Part shown: positions 1-10,440 of the stretch, piece by piece
Position numbering within the stretch: position 1 is the first letter of the stretch
Layout of the letters: every line of letters begins with the position of its first letter
Translations under genes and position numbers: made by a program
Notes under the pieces: generated by a model
Told to the model about the DNA's origin: nothing
The model's database searches: none
The model's input: only the letters and a program-made list of their open reading frames with translations
NCBI GenBank assembly: GCA_022497155.1
Contig: MU385712.1
Coordinates: 1,239,765-1,303,764 of the forward strand
From: Whalleya microplaca
Lineage: Eukaryota > Ascomycota > Sordariomycetes > Xylariales > Xylariaceae
DNA length: 64,000 nt
Direction of reading: 5' to 3'

Positions 1-648
1 GAGCAAGCCGCTGAAGCAACTTGGCCCTCAGTGCCCGGGGCACCTTCACCTCCACGGCCGCCTCATAATCGTGAAGACTGGGGACACCTCTGGGGCTCGT
101 ACGACGCAGTGACCGACATTGCATCGCCATTTGCGATTGAGCTGATTAAGGCGTATCCAGAGGCAAAGGTCGTCGTCGTCCAGCGAGACTTTGACTCATG
201 GTGGCCTAGCTTTGTATCTCAAGTGCGCGACCCTGTTATGAAGCAGCCCATGTCGGGTATTATTGCATTCATAACTTATAGGCTACTCGGGGATCGGCCT
301 ATACATGCAATGAGGAAGGTCATTCTCGGCTTGTTCAATGTCAGGACTAGGCTGGAAGTCAATGAAACACGTGCCCGGGAAGTATATAACGCCTATTTCA
401 GCCACATACGCCAACTGGTCCCTCCTGAGAGGAGATTGGAGTACAAGATGGGATCTGGCTGGGAACCACTGTGCACATTCTTAGGTGTCGAAGAGCCGAA
501 TGTGCCATTCCCACGAGCAAATGACAAAACTGTACATTCAGAAGAGGTTAGGTCGAGACAGAAAAAGGTTTTCCTCAATGGCATGAAAATTGCTGGGCCC
601 TTCATTCTCGTTGTTGCTGGTATCGCCTTGGCTTGGCTATATTCCTGA
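1..648 (+). CDS. Sulfotransferase-like P-loop protein, C-terminal part (partial, 5' end outside window)
   Basis: The frame is open from base 1 to the TGA at 646-648, giving about 215 residues. I take base 1 as coding rather than the GTG at 31, because the Trp-Pro-Ser..Pro-Gly stretch just before it fits the fungal family. The sequence contains YDAVTDIASPF, then AYPEAKVVVVQRDFDSWW, which resembles the segment of fungal Sulfotransfer_4-type proteins that follows the N-terminal P-loop; the P-loop would lie upstream of the window. The last 20 or so residues (GMKIAGPFILVVAGIALAWL) form one hydrophobic span, so the protein is probably tail-anchored in a membrane. These fungal proteins are annotated as sulfotransferase-fold NTPases, but their substrates are mostly unknown. 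An exon junction near base 31 (a CAG at 29-31) cannot be excluded. The family call is fairly firm; the function is not. Confidence 0.75.
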   Translation, partial: EQAAEATWPSVPGAPSPPRPPHNREDWGHLWGSYDAVTDIASPFAIELIKAYPEAKVVVVQRDFDSWWPSFVSQVRDPVMKQPMSGIIAFITYRLLGDRPIHAMRKVILGLFNVRTRLEVNETRAREVYNAYFSHIRQLVPPERRLEYKMGSGWEPLCTFLGVEEPNVPFPRANDKTVHSEEVRSRQKKVFLNGMKIAGPFILVVAGIALAWLYS

Positions 649-1473
649 GGAGTCAGAACCTTTCCTATTCGAGTGCTATGATTCGAATAGGAAATCTCCG
701 ATGTGAGTTTGGCGTTTTACTGCATCATCTAGATTTCGCTGAGTTGAGCCACTTCTCCTATCGTGATACCACGGATTAAAAGTGTTCCAAATTGTATAGA
801 TGTCGGCGTTGAATTGAGGGTCAAAGACTGGTACAGTACAAGGCACGAATAGCAGCATTGTGTATATAACAGGCCATCTGCCACTCTAGAATAGCTGAGC
901 CTCAATACAATCTTAGTCTCATTAAACCTGTATTTCAACAGTCGGAATGTGGCTCTCGATATTGTATTCCGCGTGTCAGCGATTAGTTCTCAGCACGCTT
1001 GATTTGGCTAGTTGGGCAGAATATTGTCAAGTTTTCAGAGCAGATCACATGCTCAAAGTATTTACTCGTGAAGGCCCTATACGATCCAAGTTAAGATTCA
1101 AGGGTGGTGAAATGAGATGCCGGCTTCAAGATGTATACTGTGAGTAACAACTATAATGCTCTTTGTAAGTGGACTAAGCTACCGTCATCATTAGAGATTT
1201 GAATAGGCTTCAATTATCCCAGCTACTTTCACAATTCCATTATTTCCCTTTTATACGTGTGACGTTCATCATGCCTTTTACGTATCCTAGCACGTAAGGT
1301 AGGCTTTTATCATTTCTTCTGCAATATGTCCCTGTGCAGCTTCTGCTTACCTTGACTACAATGAAACAAGGAAGTTTTTCAAACACTCAGCCTGCCATTC
1401 CCTTAAGCTGTCAGATATACCATTATGTTGACTTAATCTCCCCCAACTATCCACTAGCAGCGACCTCACCAGC
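649..1473. other. Intergenic region, no supported gene
   Basis: This lies between the sulfotransferase-like gene and the convergent OGFr-domain gene. Short open frames on both strands lack recognisable domains, coding bias or conserved motifs. It should hold the 3' UTRs of both neighbours. Confidence 0.6.
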
Positions 1474-2130
1474 TCAGCCATGCTTCTTATCATCTTCGCT
1501 CTCATACTTCTCTAACCACTCAACGTCGGTACCATCCGGTGCTGTATGTAGCGGTTTTTCGATCGCCCGTTTCCAAAACTCCATGCTCTGAGCCCCAATC
1601 TGACCCAACGTGTCCCGAGTCCGAACGAGCGCATCGTAGAAACCTCTCGCCTCCTTTTCCAGCCCCAACACGCGAAGGCATCTGATGATGCGCGTGATGC
1701 GCAGGTGATTGTGATCCATGCGTCTCACCCAGCGGGCGAAGTTCTCCGCATTGTTGTTCTTCGCCGTCACAGTAACACGTCCCGCATCCGCATCCGCATC
1801 TCCCTGCGGCTTGATCTCAAAGCCGTAGAAGGCCAGGATGCGCTCGAACGCACGTCTGAGATTGCTCCTCAGCCCATCGTGTTGACGGAAGTATAGAAAG
1901 GTCTCCTCGTCGATGACGGGGGCCAGGTCGTTGAAGAGAGAGCCCTCGGGGAGCGGGAAGAGCGTCTGGATGTAGTCGTGTTGGGTCTCCAGGCGCGTGT
2001 CCCGCCAGCTGAGAATCTGGTCCAGCGTGCGACCGCAGGCGTCGACGCCCTTGGTGGCTGGGTCGTAGAACTCCACTAATCTGCGAAGTGCGGGATTCGT
2101 GGGTCGTGGGGCTGACGAGGGTGAGGCCAT
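1474..2130 (-). CDS. OGFr-domain protein
   Basis: An intronless 218-residue frame. Residues about 34-175 match the conserved region of the opioid growth factor receptor family (OGFr_N): ILSWRDTRLETQHDYIQTLFPLPE-type motif at 39-62, then APVID (70-74), a helical LR..LRRAFERILAFYGF segment (88-104), and a later ARWVRRMDHNHLRITRIIR segment (132-150). In animals this domain belongs to OGFr. Fungal and bacterial proteins with the same domain have no established role, so receptor activity should not be assumed. An Asp-Ala run at 111-116 comes from a small hexanucleotide repeat near 1785-1800. There is no signal peptide or membrane segment, and the C-terminus is acidic then lysine-rich. The ATG at 2128-2130 is the first in frame. 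The 2132-2431 frame upstream looks like 5' UTR. Confidence 0.85.
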   Translation of the reverse strand: MASPSSAPRPTNPALRRLVEFYDPATKGVDACGRTLDQILSWRDTRLETQHDYIQTLFPLPEGSLFNDLAPVIDEETFLYFRQHDGLRSNLRRAFERILAFYGFEIKPQGDADADAGRVTVTAKNNNAENFARWVRRMDHNHLRITRIIRCLRVLGLEKEARGFYDALVRTRDTLGQIGAQSMEFWKRAIEKPLHTAPDGTDVEWLEKYESEDDKKHG

Positions 2131-2812
2131 CTTAGCTCTCTTGGCGCTGTGCTCTTCGTCTATGTATCTTAAGTGAGTGCAGGGCTGCGTTTTGCTCCGC
2201 CTCAGTGGTGATTGGTAGCGTTAACGATGATTGCGGGACGTAAATTGGGAGGCACAAGTGGCATTGACTCAATTTAATATTCTTGGGAAAATGAAAGATA
2301 GAAAAACGAGGAACGGGAAAGTGCAAAGTGCGACGACGAAGCGAGCATTGGTTGATTATTGATAGAATCGACAAACCTGATTGGTGTACTATTCCGTAAA
2401 GCTTGCTTTTGGGTATGAGGCAGGCATACATAGACAGCCTAAAGATTCAGAATCATCACAACTTCAATAGCTAACAAACGATATATAGTAGTAACATAAC
2501 TTAAACACTGTTTTATATCAGAAAAGATAAGCAAACTACTGCTAGAAAGGCTTTAATTACAATCAGCGATCTTGATGAAAAGAGATATGAAGATGCTGGC
2601 TTAGAGAGGCTTCATAGGGCTATGGTAGTTGAAAATAGTGGGCCGCCTGCTGCCTTCGGAGGCGCTGTCGCCTAAGCTAACGGGAGTAACCGCCAGCATA
2701 GAAAGTATATCTTCAGGAACAGTAGAAGTTAAGTTTGAATATAACTAGTGTCTGCTAGTAACTTAAATTTACAGTCTCATGTTTTGACTCAGGGAATAGG
2801 CAGATAAACACA
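2131..2812. other. Divergent intergenic region (OGFr gene / F-box gene)
   Basis: This is the shared upstream region of two divergent genes. It contains a short GC-rich patch (about 2640-2695) inside an otherwise AT-rich spacer. No promoter element can be assigned with confidence. Confidence 0.5.
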
Positions 2813-4114
2813 ATGTCAAGTCAAACATCTGGACTACGATCCGGACGAACTCTTCGTAGTGGACGCAATGTAGGGGCGCAGAAGCCGAAGACCAGTCATA
2901 AACTCATTCATCCCACCACGAAAACTACCACCAAGCGGTCTCTTAAGGACGCAGTTGAAGAACCCAGAGCTCCAACCCGAAAAAGGGCAAAGAAACTCAC
3001 CCCTTCATATTTTCAACGATCTGAGACCGATGCATCTCTGGATCCCAATCAGAAACTGCGGCTTTTCGCTTTTCCCCGCGAAGTCATCCAGGGGATAGCA
3101 TCCCACCTGCCTCTAGAGTCTGCCGTCTGTCTCACTCTCACCTGCAAGCTTGCTCTGCATATCCTTGGCAGCGAGTGCTGGACAGATGATAATGTCCGAA
3201 AACGCTGGCATCGCCACCCCGAAACCGGTATAGAGCATCGGCCACTATTGATAGAGCTTTTGTCTCGCGATGCGCAAAAGCTGGGCTATGAGTTATGCTC
3301 GAAGTCGTGCAATACGCTGCATCCGCCGTTGAAACGACCTAGCCAGCACCGCAAGACGCAGTTAACCAAGTACTGCTGGGGACAGGATGCCGTCATTGAT
3401 TACCTGCCTCGCAGCGAGGATGGAAGAGGATATAGCGTTGTGTTTGACCATATCAAACATGTCATGAGTTCCACGTCCCCAGATTCGGACTCACCAATCG
3501 AATACCTTGATGGCTCCTTTGAGGTCCCCCATCCTCGTCTACATTATACCGTCTCGACGACCGCTGGGCGAATCAACGGTAATCTTGTTATCCAACATGA
3601 CTACCTGTTCCGCCCTCTCTCTCCGAAGACCCTATTGAAGGCCAGGGATGTGCTAGATCTCCCGTTCAGAGTCTGTCCGCACCAGTCAACCACGACTGAA
3701 GGGCCGCCGCACAATCGCTACACGACAGATGACAAGCCAAATGGGCCCCTTCTCACTCATTCCATAGCGGCGACGTTACCCGTTTCTGAACGGGTTGGGG
3801 TCGGAAAGCCCAGCGTTTTCCGGAAACCAACGTCACTGGAACTACAGATGATGTCTTCTGCTGACCGTGGTGAAGAGGTCACTTATAGATGTCGGGCTTG
3901 TCCCACAAAGTGGCAGGTTGTGTCCGCACAGGGAAACGGAACAAAAAAGGAATTAAGAATCAAAGTGTTTCACTGCTTCTATAAGGAGCTTTACATGGCG
4001 GCTAGAGTCTGGCCTTCGTTTGTGAGGCGCGAGGGCGAGTTGCTAGGGAAGGGAAAGAGGAACAGTGAATTTTGGAGCCAAGCGAAAACATATGTCGATT
4101 TCGATATTGAATGA
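2813..4114 (+). CDS. F-box domain protein
   Basis: A single-exon frame of 433 residues. Residues 84-121 (FAFPREVIQGIASHLP, then LTLTCKLALHILG) form an F-box, the Skp1-binding motif of SCF ubiquitin ligases. The N-terminal 65 residues are basic and Ser/Thr-rich and include RKRAKK (57-62), a possible nuclear localisation signal. The C-terminal half has the layout common in fungal F-box proteins of this kind: a CPH motif (288-290) and a CRAC pair (Cys360, Cys363), which may belong to a small zinc-binding fold. No LRR or WD40 repeats are seen, so the substrate is unknown. The role as an SCF adaptor is inferred from the family. The ATG at 2813 is preceded by ACACA, a reasonable start context. Confidence 0.8.
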   Translation: MSSQTSGLRSGRTLRSGRNVGAQKPKTSHKLIHPTTKTTTKRSLKDAVEEPRAPTRKRAKKLTPSYFQRSETDASLDPNQKLRLFAFPREVIQGIASHLPLESAVCLTLTCKLALHILGSECWTDDNVRKRWHRHPETGIEHRPLLIELLSRDAQKLGYELCSKSCNTLHPPLKRPSQHRKTQLTKYCWGQDAVIDYLPRSEDGRGYSVVFDHIKHVMSSTSPDSDSPIEYLDGSFEVPHPRLHYTVSTTAGRINGNLVIQHDYLFRPLSPKTLLKARDVLDLPFRVCPHQSTTTEGPPHNRYTTDDKPNGPLLTHSIAATLPVSERVGVGKPSVFRKPTSLELQMMSSADRGEEVTYRCRACPTKWQVVSAQGNGTKKELRIKVFHCFYKELYMAARVWPSFVRREGELLGKGKRNSEFWSQAKTYVDFDIE

Positions 4115-4424
4115 TACATAGAACACTAGAGTCACATATCCTGCCCTTGGTATCGGTTGTCTCATATTCAGGTAAGACCAGTACATACATATGCCACATG
4201 TAAACGGCACCTGATAAGCTTCAATGTTCTGTCTTGGCAAATACCTAGGAAAATGAACCTCGGTCCCGGAGGAATCGGAGATTTGGAAAGGTGGGGACTT
4301 CAATATGTTCATAATACGAACTGTCATAATATCTAATCAATGTATGTAACCTGAACTACTTACACGATTCTACCAGCAAATCCAATTGCCAGCGACGCTG
4401 TAGACGAGGTCAAAGCTGATCAAC
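4115..4424. other. Intergenic region before the SDR gene
   Basis: It holds the F-box gene 3' end and the SDR leader. The minus-strand frames here carry no recognisable domain. Confidence 0.5.
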
Positions 4425-5574
4425 ATGTCAGGACCTAAGCCAGGACAGAAAACAGTCCTAGTTACAGGGTGCGTGGATTATCCAGAGAGACGGGTCATGC
4501 TCCACGTTGGCTGATTGGTGCATTCACAGCTGTACCCCAGGCGGCATTGGACATGGAATATGCCTCGAATATCATCGGCAAGGTACTGCGCCGTCCCAAT
4601 GGCTTTAGTACCATAAGGAGAATCAAGGCGGATCAAGATCATGGCTAAAATACGACTTGTATAGGTCTCCACGTCATCGCCACAGCCCGTAGACCTGAGG
4701 TCCTGGCCGAACTAGGAGCTTTGGGGATGAGCACTGTTGCCTTAGACGTGACCGATAGCGATAGCATCAAGAAATGTCATGGAGAGGTTGCGAATATCAC
4801 TGGAGGAAAGTTAGATATTCTCGTCAATAATGCGTAAGTGCCCATGGCCATCGAGCCCACTCCTTGCAAACACGTTCACGATACGGACGTATGTCACGTT
4901 TCCACCTGGGCTTAAACTCAGCCACATGCAGGGGCCGAACGCACACGCACCCAGCAACCGACATCTCACTACCAGACGTGCGCCAAACCTTCGAGACCAA
5001 CGTGTTCTCGATCATGGCGATGGTGCAAGCCTTCGTGGACCAGCTGATCGCGGCGAAGGGCCTGATCATCAACATCTCCTCGCTGTCCTCGCTGACGCCG
5101 TACGTCTTCGGCTCCGTGTACTGCGCCAGCAAGGCGGCCGTGGTCGGCTACTCGCGCACGCTGCGCATGGAGCTGGCGCCGTTCGGCGTGCGCGTCATGG
5201 TCTCCATGACCGGCACGGTCAAGAGCAACACCGCCAGCCAGGCCCACCGCGTGCTGCCCGACACCAGCCTGTACAAGGCCGCGCAGAAGATCTTCGAGTG
5301 GCGGCTCGTCTTCAGCCAGAACGACAGCACCATGTCCACGGACGCCTTCGCGCGGAAGCTGGTCACGGATTCCCTGCGCCCGGAGCGGCCCGCTATCCTG
5401 CGGCGGTGGTTCGGGCGTCCGGATTGGTTCTGGGCTGGTGGCCTCGCGGGCCTGGTCTGGTTGGGCTCGTGCGTGGGGGAGTGGATTGTTGATGCTACGT
5501 CTTGGCGTAAGTTCCGCATGGATGAGATTATCAGACTGGTGGAAGAGGATCAAAGACAGAAGAAGCTCAAATGA
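4425..5574 (+). CDS. Short-chain dehydrogenase/reductase, Ayr1-like, membrane-anchored
   Basis: Four exons: 4425-4468, 4530-4582, 4665-4833 and 4932-5574. All junctions are GT..AG, and together they give 302 codons plus TGA. The N-terminus carries a Rossmann motif TGCTPGGIGHG (residues 14-24). ARR at 40-42 after strand 2 favours NADPH. NNAG is at 87-90. The catalytic set is Ser139, Tyr152 and Lys156 (YCASK). The C-terminal part has a hydrophobic FWAGGLAGLVWLGSCVG segment that may sit in a membrane, as in fungal 1-acyldihydroxyacetone-phosphate reductases (Ayr1-like), the closest family I recognise. The substrate is inferred only; related SDRs also work in secondary metabolism. Exon 4 is very GC-rich at third positions, which creates long open frames on the other strand. 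Those are shadows. Confidence 0.85.
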
Positions 5575-6198
5575 AGCCTCTCTTAAGCAACACCTGCATG
5601 ATCGAAACAAGTTACTCCTCGAAAGACGTAAGCAGAAGGACCATTGTTTAATCTGTATTATTCTAGACCGAAGTTCGATATCTGTTTAAACGTTTGTATT
5701 CGAATTCTGAACGAAGATCTAGGTTCTGGTTTTGGTATGGCATGATGTCTGTGGTAATCAATCAATCATGTCCCTTTACCTGAATCATTTGCACTAGCTT
5801 CATCCCTAAGGGAGTCTGTCCTCATTGCCAATATATTCGATGACCATGGCTCAGGACACTTCCTTGATGCCATTACTAATCTTGTAGTGATGTTCATCGG
5901 CGGTGTCGTCGAAGGTATCAACAAATCATCTTGTCTGAATGTCGAACAGCGAAGACCCCATAGGCAGTCCATGTTGACATTGTTTTACAGGGCATGCTGG
6001 TGGAAAGGGGGGGGGGGGGAGGGAAGGGGGGGTTGAAGTAGGTGATATTGGAGACGTGAAGCGGCGTGTAGGTACCTAATTAGGATCTCGCTTACATATC
6101 CTAGTCACCGGCATAATTAATACTGCCTGCAGATTTGACAATCGCGCCATTCTATCAGCGTAGCTTTCAGGAAACAACAGCAAATCCGTACTATCAAC
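5575..6198. other. Intergenic region between SDR and amidohydrolase
   Basis: It contains the SDR 3' UTR and the amidohydrolase promoter. A guanine-rich tract lies at 6007-6032. The minus-strand frame at 5766-5972 has no recognisable domain. Confidence 0.5.
6007..6032 (+). repeat. Guanine-rich tract
   Basis: A run of 13 G, then 3 G and 7 G separated by A residues, about 170 bases upstream of the amidohydrolase ATG. It could form a G-quadruplex or simply be a slippage-prone homopolymer. Confidence 0.7.
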
Positions 6199-7524
6199 AT
6201 GCGAAGAGAATTCGTGCCAGAAAAGCCAAGTCATGAGATTGCGGTGCATACATCTTCTCTCTTTGACTCGAAAGCAAAACGCTTTGTTTCCGATGTTTCG
6301 ATAGTCATCAACAAAACAACGGGCCTCATAACCGAAGTGTACAAGCGTGACAAGCCGCTCTCACAGCACGATGCCTCCGGCCCCAGCGTCATTGATCTCC
6401 GGGGCCTCACCGTCCTCCCGGGCCTCGTGGACGCACACACGCACATCTTCCTGCACCCGTACTCGGAAGTCTCCTCACTGAACCAAATGCGCGACGAAAG
6501 CCTCGTCGAGCGCGTGGTGCGGGCCACGAACCACGCCAAGGCAGCGCTGATGGCCGGCTACACGACGTACCGCGACCTCGGCACCGAGGGCCTGCGCGAC
6601 GCCGACGTCAGCTTCCGCGACACCATCAACCGCGGGCTCATCCCGGGCCCGCGCATGTTCGTCGCGACCGAGTGCATCGCCTCGAGCGGCGGCTACGAGA
6701 TCCGTCAGGAGAACTCAGCCGGGACCTCGGCCCCGCTCATCTCGGACCCCGCGGATGGCATCGACGGCGTGCGCGCTGCCGTGCGCAGACGCCTCGGCGC
6801 CGGCGCCGATGTGGTTAAGTTCTATGCCGATTACCGCAAGCGGGCGTTGCGGTTCCCGGGCCCGGCGTGGTCGGGGGCAAGGGAGATCCAGTTTCCGCCG
6901 GGGAATGACCTATTTGATAGCCAGAGGAATCCCAACATCATGCTCTTCACACAGGAAGAGATGGGCGCGATGGTCGCGGAGGCGAGGAGGTCTAAGGCGC
7001 CTATCGCGGCTCATGCACAAAGTCCGGAGGCCGTTATAATGGCTGCTAAGGCGGGCGTCACGTCCATCGAGCATGGTTTTATCCCCAGCGAAGAGGCGCT
7101 GCAGGCGATGAAGGAGAACGGGGTAATATTTATACCTACGCTTGCCGTCTTTGATGCTGTAGTAGGGGGCTCTAAAGACACAATCCGGCCGATTCTCAAG
7201 AACACCAAAGCCGCGCATGACCGTGGCATTAAGCTAGCATGTGGTGGCGATACTGGAGCTTTTGCGCATGGCGAGAATGTACGAGAGTTAGAGCTGATGG
7301 CAGAAGCTGGTATACCTGTTTTGGACATATTACAGGCTGCCACGCTTCATGGCTGGGAAGGCTGTGGAGGGGATCTTTGCGGCAGAAGGTTTGGTTCCGT
7401 AGAGGGAGGTTTCGCTGCCGATATTATTGCAGTGGACGGCGACCCGTACAAGGATATCAGCGCATTGCGGAAAGTGAAGTTCGTAATGAAAGATGGTGTC
7501 GTATATAAAGCCGAACTCATATAG
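6199..7524 (+). CDS. Amidohydrolase-superfamily metal-dependent hydrolase
   Basis: A single-exon frame of 441 residues, full length for the family. The metal-site residues of the superfamily can be seen in order: His80 and His82 in VDAHTH; Lys207 in VVKFYADY, the position of the carboxylated lysine bridging two metals; His272 in IAAHAQS; His292 in SIEHGF; and Asp351 in CGGDTG. The small flanking beta-sandwich is represented by residues about 12-75 and about 400-441 (ADIIAVDGDPYKDI). This is the layout of the imidazolonepropionase/prolidase-like branch, which includes fungal ochratoxinase-type enzymes. It should hydrolyse an amide, a dipeptide or a lactone, but the substrate cannot be read from the sequence. 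I see no obvious secretion signal, so it is probably cytosolic. The middle of the gene is GC-rich, like the SDR. It sits between the SDR and the P450 on the same strand, which suggests a common pathway but does not prove one. Confidence 0.88.
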   Translation: MRREFVPEKPSHEIAVHTSSLFDSKAKRFVSDVSIVINKTTGLITEVYKRDKPLSQHDASGPSVIDLRGLTVLPGLVDAHTHIFLHPYSEVSSLNQMRDESLVERVVRATNHAKAALMAGYTTYRDLGTEGLRDADVSFRDTINRGLIPGPRMFVATECIASSGGYEIRQENSAGTSAPLISDPADGIDGVRAAVRRRLGAGADVVKFYADYRKRALRFPGPAWSGAREIQFPPGNDLFDSQRNPNIMLFTQEEMGAMVAEARRSKAPIAAHAQSPEAVIMAAKAGVTSIEHGFIPSEEALQAMKENGVIFIPTLAVFDAVVGGSKDTIRPILKNTKAAHDRGIKLACGGDTGAFAHGENVRELELMAEAGIPVLDILQAATLHGWEGCGGDLCGRRFGSVEGGFAADIIAVDGDPYKDISALRKVKFVMKDGVVYKAELI

Positions 7525-7850
7525 GTATGTCTCTAGGATGGTTCCCTGGAATTGAGTAGGAAAGTTATCTCACAAATATACCTTGCCCTTACATCAGTAT
7601 CGACAGCATAACAAATTATAGTGAGTTCTTGATCGGTTAGAGATTCTGATCACACTCATCTTGCACATTAGCATGCAACATAATAAGTATGGAACTGGCC
7701 TAATCTTCTTTGTGGTGTTGAGCAATATGCCACCAGGGGGGACGGATCTATTGGCGGTTTCCTCCTCGGGAAATCGGGGGCCGTCTTGCCGCGTTAGGCC
7801 GTAATCCCGGCCACCTCTAGGTAGGTACTAATGCAGTGTAACTTGACATA
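7525..7850. other. Intergenic region before the MITE
   Basis: Amidohydrolase 3' region and spacer. No gene is seen. Confidence 0.5.
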
Positions 7851-8177
7851 CTTGCTATGGCTAATTCGCCTCGTCACGCCCTAGGGCGTTGCGCTTTAAT
7901 TAGTAAAAAGCCCGTGTAATATAAAAAATTCCGATGTATATCCGCTACCACCTAAAATATTAATAGATAAATATAGATTTATTAGGCGTATATTTTTTTA
8001 TTTTAAATATATAATAGTATATAATAAAAGTATTTCGACTTATATAATAAGTTATATTAAAAATTAAGTCACTTTTATACTCTATTAATATATATCGGAA
8101 TTTTTATATTACTAGGGTCTTTTACTAGTTAAAGCGTAACGCCCTCTGGGCGTTGGAGGCGAATTAGCCATAGCAAG
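7851..8177. mobile_element. MITE with about 91-bp terminal inverted repeats and TA target duplication
   Basis: The left end starts CTTGCTATGGCTAATTCGCC and the right end finishes with its exact reverse complement at 8158-8177. The similarity continues inward for about 91 bases, ending near TTCCGATGTATAT on the left and the matching ATATATATCGGAA on the right. Both sides are flanked by TA (7849-7850, 8178-8179). The 327-bp unit has an AT-rich centre and no coding capacity. Many of the differences between the arms are C/T or G/A, as expected of RIP. A TA duplication fits a Tc1/mariner-type non-autonomous element; the family name is inference. Confidence 0.88.
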
Positions 8178-8179
8178 TA

Positions 8180-8670
8180 CCTCCATCCATCCATGGATAC
8201 CTAGGTAGCTCTCCCTTAGGTATCCCCGTGCCATGTACATCGATTATACATAGGACATGGCCGCGCGCCACCTACATATGTACCCGGGTAAGCAATGATG
8301 CATCGTTGATAACTGCATCCGTAGGTTGATGAGCTTGTGTGACAGTGTGCGACAGTACTATGCAACACCCGACTACAACACTGCCAGCCTGCCTAACTCC
8401 CAAACTCCAACTCCTAAACCCCTAAGTCCCCCCAAGCTTGCCAAGAATCAACGCTGACTGTGTTCTATCAATATCCACGTAGCACATACCCAAGGCTACC
8501 TAAGGTTGATTTTTCTCATGAAAATTCATAATTGTCACCCTTCTCCTACCTCTACCCATACTCTATTCTTCCCCGTATATCGAATGTGAGTGTGGATCAC
8601 ATCAACTACCTTCGACTTGACTTTCACAACTATCCCTCCCTGAGAAGGACTCACATACTCCATTGCCGAT
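8180..8670. other. Upstream region of the P450 gene
   Basis: It contains several short palindromes (for example around 8190-8230 and 8292-8310) but no gene I can support. It should carry the P450 promoter and 5' UTR. Confidence 0.5.
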
Positions 8671-10440
8671 ATGGTGCTCGATACCGTCCTCGCAGCGACA
8701 AGATATGCTGCGCTCATACTTGGGACATACGTAGGTACCTAATGTTCCGAGTTTAATAGACACAGCCACTACCGCTGACCACATACCAAAAAGTATCTCT
8801 TCATTATCGCCTACCGTATCCTGCTTCATCCCCTCAGGGAGTACCCAGGGCCGCTAATTGCCAAGTTCACCGATTGGTATGGTGGCTTCCACGCCCTTTC
8901 AATGCGCCTTCACTTGACTACATACTGTGACCACAAGAGATTTGGTCCTGTTATGAGACATGGCCCCAACAGGTTGATCTTCAACTCGGCCCAGGCCCTG
9001 CAAGGTAAGGAAGCTGCTCAAACTATCATAACGGTATTGCAGGCCGCCACTAACGAAACCACCTAGATATCTACGGCAATGAGAATGTGACAAAATCCCA
9101 TGTTTACCTGCTCACAATCCAGCCCAATGGCGTCGATAGCATCTTCAATGCTGTTGACAGAAAGAGGCATGCTTCCAAGCGGAGGCTCATCGGCCGAGCC
9201 GTCACAGACCGTGCGATGCGCACGTTCGAGCCTACTATGCAAGAACAAGTTGTTGTGTTCCTCGAGAAGCTGTACGAGTCGGCTCGAGCATCACTCCCGG
9301 TCGACATGACACAGTCTTGCAAGCGGCTCGGGCTCGACATCGTCGCCCACCTTGCCTTTGGATTTGCGCTCAACACGCAGACTGACCCCACGTATCGCTT
9401 TATCATAGACGGCATTGCGATGGGTAACTACCGGGCCAACTGCTTTATGCAGCTTCCAATACTGAAGAACCGGGTGCTCGACCCGGTTTTGCATCTCCTA
9501 TCCCGTTCCCGCCGACTGGGCTATCTCCGCGCGCTAGAGCACGTGATTGGCACACGTCTGAGTATAGATAAGCATGCCAAGAACGATTTGTATTCCTCTG
9601 TTGCCGATAACATCGATGCCGATGGTCCTGACAGCATTCTGCTCAGTGAGCTGTGGTCAGAGGCTGTATTCTTCTTCCCGGCAGGTCAGGAACCGCACTG
9701 CATCTCGCATCTCCATATAAGCCAGAAATATGTTTACTGACTTCCGAGCAGGTGGAGACACTACATCAACTGCCATCAGTGCGCTATTCTTTTATCTATC
9801 GAACAATCCGGAAGCATACCGCAAGTTGTCGGACGAGGTCCGCAACACATTTATAGACGCCACAGACATCCGAGGAGGGCCGAAACTGGCAAGTTGTCGA
9901 TACTTGCGTGCTTGTATCGATGAGACTTTACGCATGTCCTCGCCTGTATCAGGAACACTATGGCGTGAGCTCGACAAAGACGAAGAGGCAAAGGGGCCCT
10001 TCATCGTTGACGGGTACGTGATCCCTCCCGGTACCCAGGTCGGTGTGAATATATACTCAATCCATCACAATGAGGAATATTTCTCCGAACCATTCGCTTT
10101 CCGTCCGGAACGCTGGCTCGTCGACGACGACGAGTTGCGGAAGATGCACAGTGCGTTCATGGCCTTCTCGGCCGGGGCACGGGGTTGTGCAGGAAAGTCT
10201 ATGGCATATCTAGAGTCTAGTTTGGTAGCGGCCAAGACACTCTGGTACTTTGATTTTGAGATGGTACCGGGTGACATGACAGGCGCCCGCGCGCCAAACA
10301 GACGAGTGGGGAAAGAACGCCGCAATGAATATCAGCTGCGTGATGTCTTCACTGCAGCCCACGATGGACCGAATTTAGTGTTTCGCCCGCGAGCTGATGA
10401 ATGCCAAGATTTTGAAGAAAAGGGGGGTTTAGTCCAGTAG
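8671..10440 (+). CDS. Cytochrome P450 monooxygenase (microsomal type)
   Basis: Exon model: 8671-8730, 8794-9004, 9067-9684 and 9752-10440, all GT..AG, giving 525 codons plus TAG, which is normal for fungal P450s. The N-terminus is a hydrophobic membrane anchor (LAATRYAALILGTYYLFII) followed by a HPLREYPGP hinge. The I-helix motif AGGDTT is at 296-301 and spans the exon 3/4 junction, which supports that splice. ExxR is Glu354/Arg357 in IDETLRMSSP. FRPERW follows, then the haem-binding loop FSAGARGCAG with Cys442 as the iron ligand. The enzyme should hydroxylate or otherwise oxidise a small molecule in the ER membrane with a P450 reductase; the substrate is unknown. The exon 1/2 junction (acceptor AAAAG at 8789-8793) is the least certain. 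It lies downstream of the amidohydrolase and SDR on the same strand. Confidence 0.88.

Noticed and set aside
676..1147. Short frames between the sulfotransferase-like and OGFr genes
   Set aside because: No domain, no consistent codon bias, overlapping frames on both strands.
2132..2431. 99-codon minus-strand frame upstream of the OGFr gene
   Set aside because: It ends next to the OGFr start and has low-complexity composition; more likely 5' UTR and promoter.
4969..5610. Long minus-strand open frames opposite the SDR gene (213 and 123 codons), and a 220-codon plus-strand frame in another phase
   Set aside because: They are shadows created by the GC-rich third positions of SDR exon 4; the SDR frame carries all motifs.
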